Below are positions 21,535 to 22,631 of a stretch of DNA of 22,631 bases, one piece after another. Each line of letters starts with the position of its first letter. Position 1 is the first letter of the stretch. The notes under the pieces are model-generated. The model was given only the letters and a program-made list of their open reading frames with translations. It did no database searches and had not been told where the DNA came from. Location of the stretch: positions 1 through 22,631 of the IMG/VR virus record IMGVR_UViG_3300003691_000302; one strand, given 5' to 3'. Source of the DNA: a virus. The position numbers and the translations under genes were made by a program.

Positions 21535-22368
21535 TTAGTAATATACTTTGAGTGGGTTAGGTATACTACAGGCCGGTTACTATCTCAACAGTTGCTACAC
21601 TGCACTTCGATAGCCTCCCGGCCTGTAGGTATTCCCAGCTAAAATATTGGCAAAGATCTTTTAGTCGCAGCTAGTCCATGTGCATCCCTTTTCGGGAAGG
21701 AGACTGCGTAGCCATCGGGAGCAACCCCGAATCAAGCCCAATCTAAGTACACCCAATAATATAACAACTCCTCGCCCGCTAAAGCTTGAAGTAGAGTTAC
21801 CACCTCCTTATTTAAAGCCGTTTGGCTGGTTACGGATTACGCATAGTCACCTTGCACAATGCATCGGGGGCTAAGTTAACTTCGTTTCTACAAAGAGTAA
21901 CCAACTCTCCTTACAATGGTTTGGCTGACATAAGTCAGCAGTGCTTTCAACACCTTAGCATGTTCTCCATACTAGCCAGATAGTTTTAATTGCTTCTGAC
22001 ATACGCAAAGCTATATATTTAAACTGGCGAGCAACCAGTATGAAACTGCTCCAACACTAGTAATCGGGCAGTTAGACATTTGGACGCCGACCTAAAGCAG
22101 GCATGACTTACATAGGTCGGCTAGAGCCAGATTTACTTGAATGCAGACTCTAATTATCAAGGCCATTAGCTATCTGGCAGTATTGAACAACACCTCGGAA
22201 CCCCAAGACATTGACAATTTGGTTGCCAGCCAGTTATTAAGGCTGGACTAAGAGCTTATGCTTTTACTTGCCTGCTCCCTCAGTGAGGTATGAACAGTAC
22301 TCCTGTGGCAAGGTCTAGGTCTCGTTTTGTGGGCTAATTAATAGCTAATATGAGATGCCTAGAGGAAA
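21482..22368 (-). ncRNA. Candidate large structured noncoding RNA (about 0.9 kb)
   Basis: There is no credible gene across nearly 900 bases in a genome where gaps are otherwise under 100 bases, yet the sequence is full of inverted repeats. Examples: 11 bp perfect (21566-21576 with 21618-21628), 9 bp (22086-22094 with 22113-22121), 8+9 bp (21482-21534), a 6-bp tetraloop hairpin (21924-21939), a 6-bp hairpin with AGAA loop on the minus strand (21880-21895), TCGGG/CCCGA (21715-21730), and a three-way-junction-like fold closed by CTTGCC/GGCAAG (22267-22312). The minus strand is favoured because all genes run that way. Length, phage origin and lack of ORFs recall GOLLD and ROOL RNAs. No family match could be run, and a replication origin is an alternative. 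Confidence 0.55.
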
Positions 22369-22414
22369 TCTTTAATGTGTTTAATCTTTTGTCTTTAAGG
22401 TGTTTAATATTTGG
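22369..22414. repeat. Tandem 23-bp direct repeat at the edge of the noncoding region
   Basis: Two adjacent 23-bp units, 22369-22391 and 22392-22414, agree at 20 of 23 positions (core TCTTTAA[T/G]GTGTTTAAT). The repeat covers the stop codon of the 71-aa gene and abuts the 5' side of the candidate RNA. It could be a regulator site or phage promoter pair; no third full copy was found in the gaps checked. Confidence 0.7.
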
Positions 22415-22596
22415 TCTAAGCTTTCCCCAGATTTGAGTATGTTGTTGCGGTGTCTTTTCCAAGTCCAACCCGTATCTACCTTGACACGCTCTCCAAGGTC
22501 TCCGATCTGCTTGTTTTGTGCTAGGCAGATCTCTGTCAATTCATTTACTGCTTCTGTTAAGGCGTTGATTTGTAGTTGTAGCGTTGCATGATTCAT
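22381..22596 (-). CDS. Small coiled-coil protein (71 aa)
   Basis: This 71-residue protein starts MNHATLQLQINALTEAVNEL. Heptad-like spacing of L, I and V through residues 5-40 predicts a coiled coil, so it probably forms dimers or trimers. The ATG at 22596 follows GGAGAATCTA; an in-frame ATG at 22608 has no ribosome site. The C-terminal half (WTWKRHRNNILKSGESL) is basic. It is the first gene in the window for leftward transcription. No family is recognised; a phage regulator or structural accessory are both possible. Confidence 0.7.
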   Translation of the reverse strand: MNHATLQLQINALTEAVNELTEICLAQNKQIGDLGERVKVDTGWTWKRHRNNILKSGESLDQILNTLKTKD

Positions 22597-22631
22597 TAGA
22601 TTCTCCAAGTTGAGTTGCCCTCTAGCCAGTA

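Noticed and set aside
21680-21874. Plus-strand ORF of 64 codons in the noncoding region
   Set aside because: It is the only plus-strand gene candidate in a fully minus-strand region, has proline/arginine-rich low-quality sequence and no good ribosome site, and lies across several RNA-like stems.
21480-22380. tRNA genes inside the large gap
   Set aside because: Looked for T-arm (GGTTCGA-type) and matching acceptor stems on both strands; TTCGATA near 21606 and similar strings lack the complementary T and acceptor stems.
1-22631. CRISPR arrays, insertion sequences or integrase attachment sites
   Set aside because: No regular direct repeats with spacers, no transposase, integrase or flanking duplications were seen; the only tandem repeat is the two-unit one at 22369-22414.

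Overview
This window is a dense phage early/middle region, probably from a tailed phage of the T7-like (podovirus) supergroup. Every credible gene lies on the minus strand, so transcription runs from the right end (22631) to the left end (1). The call rests on the set of genes: a single-subunit T7-type RNA polymerase, a family A (T7 gp5-type) DNA polymerase, a T7 gp4-type primase, a gp2.5-type ssDNA-binding protein, a 5'-3' exonuclease, endonuclease VII, an ATP-dependent ligase and a Dda/RecD-like helicase. A nucleotide-supply set accompanies them: class Ia NrdA and NrdB, ThyX, a MazG-like pyrophosphohydrolase and a DUF5664-type dATP/dGTP diphosphohydrolase-like protein. This mix is typical of marine podoviruses. 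The order exonuclease, endonuclease VII, phosphoesterase, ligase, RNA polymerase recalls phiKMV-like phages. The exact family (for example cobavirus/Zobellviridae-like) and the host cannot be fixed from this sequence.

Layout in transcription order. (1) 22596-20307: a short coiled-coil protein, then about 900 bases with no gene but many strong inverted repeats (candidate large structured RNA, about 21482-22368), then small hypothetical genes including an acidic protein followed by a hairpin. (2) 20304-18247: a Dda-like helicase, three small genes and a strong terminator. (3) 18176-14574: a zinc-cluster protein, a membrane-anchored T4/P1-type lysozyme, two unknown proteins and a primase with no helicase domain. 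(4) 14572-11478: a tiny ORF, an HNH/AP2 endonuclease, and a DNA polymerase split in two by a second HNH/AP2 endonuclease. (5) 11494-6213: the nucleotide-metabolism block. (6) 6192-220: SSB with its own terminator, exonuclease, endonuclease VII, phosphoesterase, ligase and RNA polymerase. Bases 1-219 hold no convincing gene.

How it works together (inference). RNR, ThyX and the pyrophosphohydrolases rebuild the dNTP pool. The primase, split polymerase, SSB, ligase and Dda-like helicase replicate the genome. Exonuclease and endonuclease VII degrade host DNA and resolve branches. RNAP, made last in this cluster, would transcribe later genes lying to the left of the window. Genes are tightly packed, with stop/start overlaps such as ATGA and GTGA, so translational coupling is likely. 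The only real breaks are three terminator-like hairpins and the large noncoding region.

Most interesting points: the roughly 0.9-kb hairpin-rich noncoding region, comparable in size and setting to the giant phage RNAs GOLLD and ROOL; a family A polymerase split between catalytic motifs A and B by a homing endonuclease with no room for an intron; an RNA polymerase lacking about 210 N-terminal residues relative to T7; and a P1 Lyz-like lysozyme with a catalytic-position cysteine.
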